From NCBI RefSeq assembly GCF_001421745.1, contig NZ_LMKW01000011.1:124001-188000 (forward strand): DNA of 64,000 bases. Reading direction: 5' to 3'. Shown here in pieces: positions 55,122-63,859 of the stretch. The stretch comes from Sphingomonas sp. Leaf230. Lineage in GTDB: Bacteria; Pseudomonadota; Alphaproteobacteria; Sphingomonadales; Sphingomonadaceae. A program made the translations under genes and the position numbers. Numbering within the stretch: the stretch's first letter is position 1; each line of letters starts with the position of its first letter. The notes under the pieces were generated by a model that was not told the DNA's origin, made no database searches, and worked only from the letters and a program-made list of their open reading frames with translations.

Positions 55122-55670
55122 TCAGTGGCCGGGGAAGTGGATCAGGGCGGTTGCTTCGATGCCGTCTGTGCGCAGTGCTTCCGCGCCGCCCAGGTCGGGG
55201 AGGTCGACGAGGAACTGCGCCTGCGTGACCACCGCGCCGGCTTTGTGGAGGAGGCGGACGGCGGCGCGGGCGGTGCCGCCGGTGGCGATCAGGTCGTCGA
55301 CCAGCAGGACGCGCGCGCCGGGGGCGAAGGCGTCGGCATGGATCGCGATGCGGTCGGTGCCGTATTCGAGCGCATAGTCCTCGGCGATGGTGGCGCCGGG
55401 GAGCTTGCCGTCCTTGCGGATCAGCAGGACGCCGGCCTTGAGTGGCGCAGCGAGCGCGGCGGCGAACAGGAAGCCGCGGGCTTCGATGCCAGCGACCAGA
55501 TCGACCGGGCCGGAGACTGCCGCGACCATCCGCTCGATCGCGGTCGCCCAACCTTGCGGGTCGAGCAGTAAAGTCGTGATGTCGCGGAACTGGATGCCGG
55601 GCTTGGGGAAGTCCGGGATGGTGCGGATCAGGGCCTTCAGATCGGCGTTGCGCGCGTCGGTATCGGACAT
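55122..55670 (-). CDS. apt: adenine phosphoribosyltransferase
   Basis: 182 residues. It salvages adenine with PRPP to AMP. The PRPP-binding loop is VLLVDDLIATGGTARAAV, preceded by the ALEYGTDRIAIHAD stretch and GIEARGFLFAAALA; the start DLKALIRTIPDFPKPGIQFR is strongly family-typical, with DITTLLLDP after it. ATG 55670 has GAAGGAA five bases upstream. It lies downstream of the bc1 genes but after their terminator, so it is a separate unit. Confidence 0.97.
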   Translation of the reverse strand: MSDTDARNADLKALIRTIPDFPKPGIQFRDITTLLLDPQGWATAIERMVAAVSGPVDLVAGIEARGFLFAAALAAPLKAGVLLIRKDGKLPGATIAEDYALEYGTDRIAIHADAFAPGARVLLVDDLIATGGTARAAVRLLHKAGAVVTQAQFLVDLPDLGGAEALRTDGIEATALIHFPGH

Positions 55671-55730
55671 GGGCGTTCCTTCTTTCCGCGCGGGGGCGGC
55701 GGACGTGCCGACACGCTGTGTTGCGCGACG

Positions 55731-55775
55731 GCCAAAACAAAAGCGGCGGATCAGGCTTGTCGCCCGTCCGCCGCT
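55731..55775 (-). terminator. rho-independent terminator of the petABC operon
   Basis: On the minus strand AGCGGCGGA (55775-55767) pairs with TCCGCCGCT (55750-55742) and is followed by TTTGTTTTGG. It lies about 42 bases past the cytochrome c1 stop. The T-rich tail after the stem is clear. Confidence 0.88.
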
Positions 55776-55816
55776 CCCTCTATCCGTGCGCCCTTACCGC
55801 GGGAGCCGGGCCGTCA

Positions 55817-56659
55817 TCAATGCTTAACGTCGCGCCAGACGTTCTGGTAGGCGCCCCAGGCCAGGCCGCAGAAGATCAGGATGAAGATGATCGACGCGAA
55901 CCCGGCGGCATGGCGCGCCTCGAGGTTAGGCTCGGCGGTCCAGGTCAGGAACGCGGACACATCGGTCGACATCTGCTCCTTCGTTGCCTTGGTCCCGTCC
56001 GCATAGGCGACCTGGCCATCCGACGTCAGCGGCGGCGGCATCGCGATGTTGAGGTTCGCGAAATACGGATTGTAGTGAAGCCCGGTCGGCGTCTTGATGT
56101 CCGGGAACTCCTTCAGCAGCGCGGCGGGCTGCGTCGTGTAGCCGGTCAGCAGCGAATGGACATAGGCGGTGCCGTCCTCGCGTGCCTTGGTGATCAGCGA
56201 GAGATCGGGCGGCAACGCGTTGTTGTTCGCGGCGCGGGCGGCGATCTCGTTGGCGAACGGCGACGGGAAGTGATCCGACGGGATATTCTTGCGCGTCGCG
56301 GGCTCACCGGTTTCCGGGTTGATCGAGGGCTGCTCGATCACCCACTGGTTGGCGATCGCCTTAACCTCGGGGTCGGTATAGCCGATCTTGGTCAGGTCGC
56401 GAAACGACACCAGCCGCAGCGAGTGGCAGGCCGAGCAGACCTCCTTGTAGACCTGGAACCCGCGCTGGAGCTGGCGACGGTCGAACTTGCCGAACACGCC
56501 GTTGGAGGCGAGCTCGAGTTCCTTGGGGTGCTTGTGCGCGACGCTTTCCGCGGTCGGCGCGACGGGATCGGTGATGACCCCCGCCACGCTGCCGAAGAGC
56601 GCGATGCCGAGCACCAGCACGAAGGCCGCGCCGACGATGGATGCGATGAGACGAACCAT
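55817..56659 (-). CDS. petC: cytochrome c1 of the bc1 complex
   Basis: 280 residues. An N-terminal hydrophobic segment (about 5-28) is the signal/anchor. The haem site is CSACH at 75-79, followed by SLRLVSFRDL, then QPSINPETGEPATRKNIPSD, and NIAMPPPL carries the likely axial Met. A C-terminal helix (about 250-272, FASIIFILIFCGLAWGAYQN) anchors it in the membrane. It accepts electrons from the Rieske protein. It is the last gene of petABC, 21 bases after cytochrome b. Confidence 0.96.
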   Translation of the reverse strand: MVRLIASIVGAAFVLVLGIALFGSVAGVITDPVAPTAESVAHKHPKELELASNGVFGKFDRRQLQRGFQVYKEVCSACHSLRLVSFRDLTKIGYTDPEVKAIANQWVIEQPSINPETGEPATRKNIPSDHFPSPFANEIAARAANNNALPPDLSLITKAREDGTAYVHSLLTGYTTQPAALLKEFPDIKTPTGLHYNPYFANLNIAMPPPLTSDGQVAYADGTKATKEQMSTDVSAFLTWTAEPNLEARHAAGFASIIFILIFCGLAWGAYQNVWRDVKH

Positions 56660-56680
56660 GTGTGTGTCCTCGAGTTCGTA

Positions 56681-58012
56681 TCAGTGCGCGGCGTGCGGCG
56701 CGGAGGGCGCACCATGCGACGTGGGCGCCGTCGACAGCGCGGTGTGGGCCGGGCTGGTGCCGCCATGCTTGTTCAGCACGGCCTCGGTGATCGAGTTGGG
56801 CAGCGGCCGCGGACGCTCAGAGCGCGAGATGAGCGGCAGGATGATCAGGAAATGCGCGAAGTAATAGGCCGCGCAGATCTGGCTGAGGATCACGTAGAAC
56901 GCGTTGGCCGGTGCGCCACCGCAATAGCCGAGCACGAAGATGTCCGCGACCAGCACCCAGAACGCGATCCGCGCCTTGGGACGATAGTTCATCGAGCGAA
57001 CCGGCGAGCTGTCCAGCCAGGGCAGGAAGAACAGCAGCAGGATCGAGCCGAACATCGCCAGCACGCCCCACAACTTGGCCGGCAGGATGAAGTCCGCGGT
57101 GAAGGCGCGCAGGATCGCGTAAAACGGCCAGAAATACCATTCGGGGACGATGTGCGCGGGCGTCGAGAGCGGGTTCGCCGGGATATAATTGTCCGGGTGG
57201 CCGAGATAGTTCGGGAAGAAGAACAGCAGGCCGGCGAAGATCAGCATGAAGATGCCGAGCCCGAAGCCGTCCTTGGCCGTGTAATAGGGGTGGAACGGGA
57301 CGGTGTCCTGCTCGCCCTTCACGTCGACGCCGGTCGGGTTGTTCGAGCCGGGGATGTGCAGCGCCCAGATGTGCAGGATGATGACGCCCGCGATCACGAA
57401 CGGCAGCAGGTAATGCAGCGAGAAGAAGCGGTTGAGCGCGGCGTTGTCCGGCGCGAATCCGCCGAGCAGCCAGATGCGGATGGTGTCGCCGACTAATGGA
57501 ATCGCCGAGAAGAAACCGGTGATGACCTGTGCGCCCCAGAAGCTCATCTGGCCCCATGGAAGGACGTAGCCCATGAACGCGGTCGCCATCATCAGCAGGA
57601 AGATGACCACGCCGAGCAGCCACACCATCTCGCGTGGCGCCTTGTACGAGCCGTAATAGAGCCCGCGGAAGATGTGCGTGTAGACGACGATGAAGAACAT
57701 CGAGGCGCCGTTCGCATGGGCGTAGCGCAGGAACCAGCCCGCGTTGACGTCGCGCATGATGCTCTCGACCGAGTCGAACGCGACCGCGCCGTTGGCGGCG
57801 TAATGCATCGCCAGGACGATGCCGGTGACGATCTGGATCGCCAGCGCGGCGCCGGCGAGCACGCCGAAGTTCCAGAAATAGTTGAGGTTGCGCGGGACGG
57901 GATAGCCACCGCCGAGTGAATTATAGACGAGCCGGGGAACGGGAAGCCGCTCATCCAGCCACCGCGTTAGCGGCAGCTTCGGTTCGTATTGCTTGGCCCA
58001 GGGAAAGCTCAT
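56681..58012 (-). CDS. petB: cytochrome b of the bc1 complex
   Basis: 443 residues, eight helices in one polypeptide as in alphaproteobacteria. Haem-binding stretches are [12 protein letters not shown] and [20 protein letters not shown] with the paired His, and the second pair in [20 protein letters not shown]. The quinol-site motif PEWYF is present ([18 protein letters not shown]). The last 35 residues are an Ala/His/Pro/Ser-rich tail ([20 protein letters not shown]) beyond the normal end. It is 10 bases after the Rieske gene. Confidence 0.96.
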   Translation of the reverse strand: MSFPWAKQYEPKLPLTRWLDERLPVPRLVYNSLGGGYPVPRNLNYFWNFGVLAGAALAIQIVTGIVLAMHYAANGAVAFDSVESIMRDVNAGWFLRYAHANGASMFFIVVYTHIFRGLYYGSYKAPREMVWLLGVVIFLLMMATAFMGYVLPWGQMSFWGAQVITGFFSAIPLVGDTIRIWLLGGFAPDNAALNRFFSLHYLLPFVIAGVIILHIWALHIPGSNNPTGVDVKGEQDTVPFHPYYTAKDGFGLGIFMLIFAGLLFFFPNYLGHPDNYIPANPLSTPAHIVPEWYFWPFYAILRAFTADFILPAKLWGVLAMFGSILLLFFLPWLDSSPVRSMNYRPKARIAFWVLVADIFVLGYCGGAPANAFYVILSQICAAYYFAHFLIILPLISRSERPRPLPNSITEAVLNKHGGTSPAHTALSTAPTSHGAPSAPHAAH

Positions 58013-58022
58013 GTCGTTTTCC

Positions 58023-58607
58023 TCAGCCTACCGTGACGACGGTGTCGGAGTTGAAGGCATAGTCCGGAACGTGGAGGTTCGACGGAGCGGGGCCTTTGCG
58101 GATGCGTGCGGCGGTGTCGTAGGCCGAGCCGTGGCACGGGCAGAAATAGCCGCCGAACGGACCCTTGTTCTCGCCCTCACCGGCGCCGAGCGGGACGCAG
58201 CCGAGATGCGTGCAGACGCCCAGCGTGATCAGCCAGTTCTTCTTGCCGGCCTTGGTGCGCTGTTCGAGCGTCTGCGGATCGCGCAACGTCGAGATGTCGA
58301 CCGCGTCGGCTTCCGAGATTTCCTTCGGCGTCAGGTTGCGCACGAACAGAGGCTGCTTGCGGAACGAGGTCTTGATCGCCTGGCCGGGGAGGATCTTCGA
58401 CAAGTCGATCTCGGTGGTCGACTGTGCGAGCACGTCGGCCGAGGGGTTCATCTGGTTGATCAGCGGCAGGACGATCGCGACCGCACCGACGCCGGCGAAC
58501 GAGACGGCTGCAATATTGATGAAATCACGGCGGCGAGAATCATGGGCCTCTTCGTGAAACGGCTCTGGCGATTCGCCGGGGGGAACCATGTCGTCGACTG
58601 TCGCCAT
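58023..58607 (-). CDS. petA: Rieske iron-sulphur subunit of the bc1 complex
   Basis: 194 residues. [20 protein letters not shown] is the Tat-type N-terminal signal anchor. The 2Fe-2S ligands are Cys132 and His134 in CTHLGC (with Cys137) and Cys156/His159 in CPCHGS (with Cys158), including the disulphide pair. The usual [14 protein letters not shown] follows. It is first of petABC; the 185-base gap to the divergent trmL gene holds the promoter. Confidence 0.97.
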   Translation of the reverse strand: MATVDDMVPPGESPEPFHEEAHDSRRRDFINIAAVSFAGVGAVAIVLPLINQMNPSADVLAQSTTEIDLSKILPGQAIKTSFRKQPLFVRNLTPKEISEADAVDISTLRDPQTLEQRTKAGKKNWLITLGVCTHLGCVPLGAGEGENKGPFGGYFCPCHGSAYDTAARIRKGPAPSNLHVPDYAFNSDTVVTVG

Positions 58608-58792
58608 TCATCTCGCCCTTGCACGTTATTTTTTTCGTGGCCTGGCGGGGCTTCCGGTTTCGACGAACCGTTGCCCACCCTGCCCGACCGTCCCCACGGA
58701 GGCTGGCCTTTGATAGACGGCGGGGTGCGGGTTTGCCAACTGCATTTTGCTTTGGGTTACCGTCCGGCCCTCTTCGCGCTAAGGGATCGGGC

Positions 58793-59242
58793 ATGAGAAT
58801 TGCCCTCTATCAGCCCGATATCGCCGGAAATGTCGGCGCGATCCTGCGGACCGCCGCGTGCATGGGGATCGGCGTCGACCTGATCGAACCGATGGGATTC
58901 ACCTGGAGTGAGAAGGCCGTGGCGCGCTCGGGGATGGATTATGTCGGGGCGGTCGACGTGGTGCGGCATGTCGATTGGGACGCGTTTCTGGCGCAGGTGC
59001 GCGGGCGGATCGTGTTGCTGACGACGAAGGGCGCGGTGCGGCTGGATGTTGCCGAGTTTCGTAGCGACGACGTGTTGTTGATGGGGAGCGAGGGGACCGG
59101 GGTGCCTGAGGAGGTGCATGCGCGCGCCGACGTGCGGGTGCTGATCCCGATGCGGCCTGGGTTGCGGTCGATGAACATTTCCGTGGCGACGGGGATCGTC
59201 GCGGCGGAGGCGTTGCGGCAGACGGGCGGCTGGCCGAGCTGA
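58793..59242 (+). CDS. trmL: tRNA (cytidine(34)-2'-O)-methyltransferase TrmL
   Basis: 149 residues, a minimal SPOUT methyltransferase. It methylates the wobble base of tRNA-Leu. Motifs: MRIALYQPDIAGNVGAILRT (motif 1, with N and R), LMGSEGTGVPEEVHARAD (motif 2) and PMRPGLRSMNISVATGIVAA (motif 3, the knot). ATG 58793 is the natural start. The gene is divergent from petABC and is followed by a repeat element that overlaps its stop codon. Confidence 0.94.
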   Translation: MRIALYQPDIAGNVGAILRTAACMGIGVDLIEPMGFTWSEKAVARSGMDYVGAVDVVRHVDWDAFLAQVRGRIVLLTTKGAVRLDVAEFRSDDVLLMGSEGTGVPEEVHARADVRVLIPMRPGLRSMNISVATGIVAAEALRQTGGWPS

Positions 59243-59400
59243 TCCTCCCCGCACGCGGGGAGGGGGACCGTGCGAAGCATGGTGGAGGGGGTTCACCGCG
59301 AACGTCCCGCTTCGCCATCACAACCGTAACGCTCGCGGAAATCCCCCTCCACCCTTCGGCCAAGTAGCCGAACGGTCCCCCTCCCCGTTCCGGGGAGGAT
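59242..59400. repeat. inverted-repeat element, family B type
   Basis: ATCCTCCCCGCACGCGGGGA then GGGGGACCGT at the left; ACGGTCCCCCTCCCCGTTCC then GGGGAGGAT at the right (59400). Inner arms also pair (GGTGGAGGGGG with CCCCCTCCACC). It fills the gap between trmL and hemF. Confidence 0.8.
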
Positions 59401-59417
59401 TTGGTAGAGACCCGCGC

Positions 59418-60260
59418 ATGACCGATCTCGACCCCCAGCAAGCCGCCGCCCGAACCTGGTTCGAATCCCTGCGCGATCGCATTTGCGCGGAGTTCGAGGC
59501 GATCGAGCGGGAGGCGGGTTCCGACGCGTCGTTCGAGTACACGCCGTGGGACCGGATCGATCCGTCGGGCGAGCCGGGCGGCGGCGGTGTTCGCGGCGTC
59601 ATGAAGGGCAAGGTGTTCGAGAAGGTCGGCGTCAACGTCTCGACCGTCGGCGGGACGTTCGAGGGCGATTTCGCCAAGTCGATCCACGGGGCCGGCGAAG
59701 ACCCCCGGTTTTTTGCGACCGGGATCAGCCTGGTCGCGCACATGACCAACCCGCACGTGCCCGCGGTGCACATGAACTGCCGCTTCCTCAACACCACCAA
59801 GCGCTGGTTCGGCGGCGGCGGCGATCTCAACCCGCCCTTGCCGATCGAGGAGGATACGGCCGACTTTCACGCGACGATGAAGGCGGCGTGCGACGCGCAT
59901 GACCCGGCGCATTACGAGCAGTTCAGGGAGTGGGCGGAGACCTATTTCTACATCCCGCATCGGAAGGTGAGCCGCGGCGTCGGCGGGATTTTCTTCGATC
60001 ATCTCGACGGCGATTTCGAGACCGACTTCGCGTTCACGCGCGATGTCGGCGAGGCGTTCCTAGATGCCTATCCGCGGATCGTGCGGCGGCGGATGGATAC
60101 GCCCTTCGATGCGGCCCAAGAGGCGCAGATGCTCGAATGGCGCGGGCGCTATGCCGAGTTCAATCTCGTCTATGACCGGGGGACTTTGTTCGGGCTCAAG
60201 ACGGGCGGCAACATCGACGCGATCCTGATGAGCCTGCCGCCGCGCGCTACGTGGTCGTGA
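59418..60260 (+). CDS. hemF: oxygen-dependent coproporphyrinogen III oxidase
   Basis: 280 residues. It makes protoporphyrinogen IX by two oxidative decarboxylations. Family stretches include GGVRGVMKGKVFEKVGVNVS, FATGISLVAHMTNPHVPAVH and MNCRFLNTTKRWFGGGGDLN with conserved His and Arg, then SRGVGGIFFDHLDGDFE and LVYDRGTLFGLKTGGNIDAI near the end. ATG 59418. It is followed 4 bases later by an acetyltransferase gene, probably in one transcript. Confidence 0.97.
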   Translation: MTDLDPQQAAARTWFESLRDRICAEFEAIEREAGSDASFEYTPWDRIDPSGEPGGGGVRGVMKGKVFEKVGVNVSTVGGTFEGDFAKSIHGAGEDPRFFATGISLVAHMTNPHVPAVHMNCRFLNTTKRWFGGGGDLNPPLPIEEDTADFHATMKAACDAHDPAHYEQFREWAETYFYIPHRKVSRGVGGIFFDHLDGDFETDFAFTRDVGEAFLDAYPRIVRRRMDTPFDAAQEAQMLEWRGRYAEFNLVYDRGTLFGLKTGGNIDAILMSLPPRATWS

Positions 60261-60264
60261 TCCA

Positions 60265-60864
60265 GTGGCGCTGATCCCGGTTGCCGACGACGTCCTCGCG
60301 ACGATCGTCACGACATTGGAAATGCGCAAGCGACCGCCGCTGCGGCCGAGCCCGGGATCGCGGTTGCGGCTGGTGAAGTGGGAGCGGCCGACGCTGGAGA
60401 AATACCGCGCGCTGTTCCGGCGGGTGGGGAGCCCGTGGCTGTGGTTCTCGCGGCTGGTGATGGCGGACGATGCGCTGGCGGCGATCGTGCACGATCCGGG
60501 GATCGCGGTGTATGCGGTGCTCGATCCGGCGGGGATCGAGGTCGGGATGCTCGAACTCGACTTTCGCGGGGCGGGTGCGTGCGAGATTTCGTATTTCGGG
60601 TTGATCCCGGAGCTGGCGGGGCAAGGTCATGGGCGGTGGTTGATGGCCGAAGCTTGCGCGCGGGCCTGGGCGAAGGGGGTGGAGCGGGTCTGGCTGCATA
60701 CCTGCACACTCGATCATCCGAGCGCGTTGGGGTTTTATCGGGCGCAGGGATTTGTGGCGGTGAAGCGGACGATCGAGACGTTTCCAGACCCGCGCGCGTC
60801 CGGGTTACTGCCGCCGGAGACGGCGCCGCAGATTCCGTATCTGGATAAGAAGCCTGAGGGCTAA
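60265..60864 (+). CDS. GNAT-family N-acetyltransferase
   Basis: 199 residues from GTG 60265; an ATG at 60322 would shorten it by 19. The GNAT pattern is CEISYFGLIPELAGQGHGRW (beta-4 plus the acetyl-CoA loop Q-G-x-G-R-W) and then VWLHTCTLDHPSALGFYRAQ, the usual C-terminal motif B. Proteins of this size downstream of hemF occur in related bacteria, but the acceptor is not known. It is probably co-transcribed with hemF. Confidence 0.85.
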   Translation: MALIPVADDVLATIVTTLEMRKRPPLRPSPGSRLRLVKWERPTLEKYRALFRRVGSPWLWFSRLVMADDALAAIVHDPGIAVYAVLDPAGIEVGMLELDFRGAGACEISYFGLIPELAGQGHGRWLMAEACARAWAKGVERVWLHTCTLDHPSALGFYRAQGFVAVKRTIETFPDPRASGLLPPETAPQIPYLDKKPEG

Positions 60865-60914
60865 TGCACTCGGTCTCGTCGAACAGTTCGTCGCCAATCC
60901 GTTAGCCCATCTCT

Positions 60915-61019
60915 ACCTCCCCGGCGGAGGCCGGGGTCCAGTTGGGGGACGTTGCTAACGAAGGTGCCGCGTCGTTACTGCGACCTCTCCAACTGGGCCC
61001 CGGCCTTCGCCGGGGAGGT
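60915..61019. repeat. inverted-repeat element, family A (copy 4)
   Basis: ACCTCCCCGGCGGAGGCCGG then GGTCCAGTTGGGGGACGTTGC at the left; CTCCAACTGGGCCCCGGCCT then TCGCCGGGGAGGT at the right. The centre has GTTGCTAACGAAGG, the same core as copy 1, so these two share orientation. Confidence 0.85.
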
Positions 61020-61045
61020 GCTGTTCTATTAGACGGGCCGCCTCC

Positions 61046-61786
61046 TTACCGCGCCAAGCGGCGGTAGGCGGAGATCGCGATCAGGGCCATCGCTATACCC
61101 GCCGCCATGGCCGCCACCGCGGCGCCGGCATCGACGATCGCGAGTGCTACCGGGTTGGCCTGTCCGCCTTCGCGGAGGGCTCGGTCGGCCATCATGAACG
61201 GCGCGCCGACGAGCCAGCCGCTGATGTAGCTGAACGCGGCCAGCCCCATCAGCGGCAACCCCGACCCACGGCTGAGTACGAGACTGCGGCGGATCGCGGC
61301 CAGCGCGCCGAGCGGGGCTTCGGCGAACAGCGCCGGGCCGGTCAGCATCGTCCGACCGAGAATGTAGAGACCGGGGATCGCGTACAGCAACAGCCCCGCC
61401 CCCGCCGGCAGCGACACGATCACCATCGCCAGCAGGAACCGCGGGAAGATTCGCAGGCAGCGCGTCAGGCTGCCACGCAGGTCCAGCTGATCGCGATCGA
61501 GATACAGCGCGTAGAACAGCGACGTGCCAAAGAAGCTCATCACATAGGCGAGCAGATACCAGCCGCCATGCGCCGCCGCCCACGTCTGCACCGCATCGGC
61601 CCAGACCATCGCCTGCGCTTCGTTATTACCCGCCGCCGCGTCCGGCATCGGCGGGTCGGGAACGACCAGCGCGAGTGCGAATGCGGGCAGGAACAGGAAC
61701 GGTGCGGCGATCCGCAGCAACAGGTCGCGGTCGCGCTTGAACAGCGTCCAGGCGTCGGTGAGGACGGTCGCGAAATCGAGCTTCAT
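61046..61786 (-). CDS. polytopic membrane protein, unknown function
   Basis: 246 residues, about six membrane segments (about 23-43, 75-95, 115-145, 155-175, 190-210, 215-240). The N-terminus [20 protein letters not shown] is basic and cytoplasmic, a form found in proteins with a GPDPase-type membrane domain. I do not recognise a specific function. The start ATG 61786 overlaps the stop of the upstream membrane-protein gene as ATGA, so the two are made together and may form a complex. Confidence 0.8.
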   Translation of the reverse strand: MKLDFATVLTDAWTLFKRDRDLLLRIAAPFLFLPAFALALVVPDPPMPDAAAGNNEAQAMVWADAVQTWAAAHGGWYLLAYVMSFFGTSLFYALYLDRDQLDLRGSLTRCLRIFPRFLLAMVIVSLPAGAGLLLYAIPGLYILGRTMLTGPALFAEAPLGALAAIRRSLVLSRGSGLPLMGLAAFSYISGWLVGAPFMMADRALREGGQANPVALAIVDAGAAVAAMAAGIAMALIAISAYRRLAR

Positions 61787-62643
61787 GGGACGGCGTGTTT
61801 CTCTCTGGTCGCGACATAGAGCTGCGCAGTGAAGACGGCGGCGAGCGCGGTGAAGGCGGTGGTGACGATCGAGCCCGCAACCCCGGCAAGGAAGGCCGCC
61901 GTTGCGACGGAATCCGCGCCTAGCACGAGTCGGAAGACGATACCCGTGACGGACTGCGCGGCGCCGGTCGCGACCAGCAGCACGATGCAGAACAGCACCA
62001 GGACGCCGATGATCCGCCACGTCATCCCCTTGGTCAGCTGGATCGACCGACGGATCGCCCCGACACCGAGGCGTTCGTTGAGAATGACCGGATTAAGCAG
62101 CACCAATCGCGCGCCGATCCATAGTAGTACGAGGAGATAGGCGAGACCGTAGAGCGCAGTGAAGCTGGCGGCACCGACGCTGGGCGGCGTCATCTGTGCG
62201 CTGGAGCCATTGGCGGCAGCGGCGAAGTCGAAACCGGACTGCACCAGAACGACGATCGGCGGCACCGCGAGCAGGAACGCGACGATCGTCAACAGGACGG
62301 TGATGCCAAGCGCCGGCAAGACGCGCGCGCTCCCTTGACGACGCGCAGACGCGGCATCGACCGCCGGATCGGTCGCGATCGCGACGATCGAGAGTTGCGC
62401 CCAGATCATCGCGACAAGCGCGCCGATCGTCAGGACTGCGCCGACCAGCATCGAAACCGGATTTGCGCGCGAAGTGAACGCGACGAATCCGTCCCGCACG
62501 ACCGTCGGCAGCAACATGCCGAGCACCGCGATCCGCGCGATCATGCCGGTGCGCCCGTTGAGCACCTCGATCGTGCGATCCCAGACCGTTCCCATTTTCA
62601 CGCGTGCGTTGACTATGCCCGTCGTCGCGCCTGTCGTCGCCAT
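61783..62643 (-). CDS. polytopic membrane protein, partner of the downstream gene
   Basis: 286 residues, about six membrane segments. The N-terminal part [20 protein letters not shown] is basic, and the stretch [20 protein letters not shown] followed by a long hydrophobic helix is typical of GPDPase-membrane-domain (DUF-type) proteins. Start ATG 62643; ATG 62595 is possible. It diverges from lipB, with about 60 bases between starts. It pairs with a protein of like layout encoded just downstream, so a heteromeric membrane complex is plausible, but function is unknown. Confidence 0.8.
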   Translation of the reverse strand: MATTGATTGIVNARVKMGTVWDRTIEVLNGRTGMIARIAVLGMLLPTVVRDGFVAFTSRANPVSMLVGAVLTIGALVAMIWAQLSIVAIATDPAVDAASARRQGSARVLPALGITVLLTIVAFLLAVPPIVVLVQSGFDFAAAANGSSAQMTPPSVGAASFTALYGLAYLLVLLWIGARLVLLNPVILNERLGVGAIRRSIQLTKGMTWRIIGVLVLFCIVLLVATGAAQSVTGIVFRLVLGADSVATAAFLAGVAGSIVTTAFTALAAVFTAQLYVATREKHAVP

Positions 62644-62704
62644 GCCTTTGCTCCCGCCATTCCCGTTCCTGCGCGGACTAGCCCAAGGTCCCGCGCTTGA
62701 CCAC

Positions 62705-63415
62705 ATGGTTGAAACGCGCGTCGCGGTTGCAACTTGCGGCACGGGTGCGCAATTGGGTCCGGTGACCACCCCTCCCCTCTCCGATATCGAATGGCGGACC
62801 AACGCCGGCCTTACCCCCTATGCGGATGCGCTGGCCGAGATGGAGGCGCGCGCGGTCGCAGTCGGCACCGGTGACGCGCGCGAACTGCTGTGGATGCTCG
62901 AACATCCGCCGGTCTACACCGCGGGCACCAGCGCCGAGCCGGGCGACCTGATTGACGCACGCTTTCCGGTGATCTCGACCGGGCGAGGCGGGAAATACAC
63001 CTATCATGGGCCGGGGCAGCGGATCGGCTATGTCGTGCTCGACCTGACCAAGCGCGGGCGTGACGTGCGGTGTTACGTCCATGCGCTCGAATCCTGGGTA
63101 ATCGCAGCCTTGGGCGAACTCGGCGTCGAAGCGTTCGCAGTCGATGGCCGGGTCGGCATCTGGACGCTCGATCGGGGTCGCGAGGCCAAGATCGGGGCGA
63201 TCGGCGTGCGGGTGAAGCGCTGGGTGACGCTCCACGGCTTCTCGGTCAACGTCGACCCGGACCTGTCGCACTTTGGTGGTATCGTGCCCTGCGGCCTGCC
63301 GGAATACGGCGTTACCAGCCTGCAATCGCTCGGCATTCCGGCCGACCTTGCAACTTTCGACGCGGCCCTGGCGTTGACGGCCGATGCTTTCCTTGAAACA
63401 GTTTCTTGTCCTTGA
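62705..63415 (+). CDS. lipB: octanoyl-[acyl-carrier-protein]:protein N-octanoyltransferase LipB
   Basis: 236 residues from ATG 62705; GTG 62762 is also possible and would give the more usual N-terminal length. It transfers octanoyl groups to lipoyl domains. Motifs: [37 protein letters not shown] with the conserved His, [20 protein letters not shown] with the catalytic Lys region, and [15 protein letters not shown] with the active-site Cys. The front 35 residues are low in conservation. No lipA is adjacent in the window. Confidence 0.95.
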   Translation: MVETRVAVATCGTGAQLGPVTTPPLSDIEWRTNAGLTPYADALAEMEARAVAVGTGDARELLWMLEHPPVYTAGTSAEPGDLIDARFPVISTGRGGKYTYHGPGQRIGYVVLDLTKRGRDVRCYVHALESWVIAALGELGVEAFAVDGRVGIWTLDRGREAKIGAIGVRVKRWVTLHGFSVNVDPDLSHFGGIVPCGLPEYGVTSLQSLGIPADLATFDAALALTADAFLETVSCP

Positions 63416-63518
63416 GAAAACGAGGCTTGAGGGCAAAGCGTTATCGGATTAATGTCCACTACGATTTGGGTATTAAGGGCGAGCAGCCAGCCAAATCCTC
63501 TATCTAGGGAGCTTCCAC

Positions 63519-63800
63519 ATGCGTGCACTCATTTCCAAGGTTCTGACCGGTTCGCTGATCGCCAGCGCAGCACTCGCTGTTTCGGCTTGCGGTCCCAAGA
63601 CCGAGACCACGACCGACAACACGATGGTCACCGACATGAACGCCACTGAGGGCATGGACACGATGTCCGACAACATGACCGCAGTCGACGGCGCGTCGAA
63701 CGGTGGCATGATGGCCAACGACACCATGATGGCGAACGACACGATGATGTCGAACGACACCATGATGACGAACAACGCGATGACCACCAACGCAATGTAA
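63519..63800 (+). CDS. Met/Asn-rich repeat lipoprotein
   Basis: 93 residues. MRALISKVLTGSLIASAALA then VSAC is a lipoprotein signal, Cys24. The mature part is Met, Asn, Asp and Thr-rich with no Trp or hydrophobic core; the C-terminus is a run of hexapeptides, MMANDT, MMANDT, MMSNDT, MMTNNA. It is likely an unfolded surface-facing tail. A metal-binding or redox-buffering role for the Met-rich repeats is possible but not shown. No family recognised. A strong terminator follows. Confidence 0.75.
   Translation: MRALISKVLTGSLIASAALAVSACGPKTETTTDNTMVTDMNATEGMDTMSDNMTAVDGASNGGMMANDTMMANDTMMSNDTMMTNNAMTTNAM
63708..63797. repeat. 18-bp tandem repeat inside the Met/Asn-rich lipoprotein gene
   Basis: Units ATGATGGCCAACGACACC, ATGATGGCGAACGACACG, ATGATGTCGAACGACACC and ATGATGACGAACAACGCG run end to end from 63708, with a fifth degenerate unit to 63797. 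Differences are mostly at third positions, so the array is kept in frame. Confidence 0.92.
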
Positions 63801-63828
63801 TTTCCGCAAGGAAACTACGACGTTGTGT

Positions 63829-63859
63829 AGGGCCGCCCGGGCAACCGGGCGGCCCTTTT
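63829..63859 (+). terminator. rho-independent terminator after the Met/Asn-rich lipoprotein gene
   Basis: AGGGCCGCCCGG (63829-63840), GCAA loop, CCGGGCGGCCCT (63845-63856), then TTT. A perfect 12-bp stem with a GNRA-type loop, 28 bases after the stop codon. The remaining 141 bases to the window edge show no supported gene. Confidence 0.92.
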
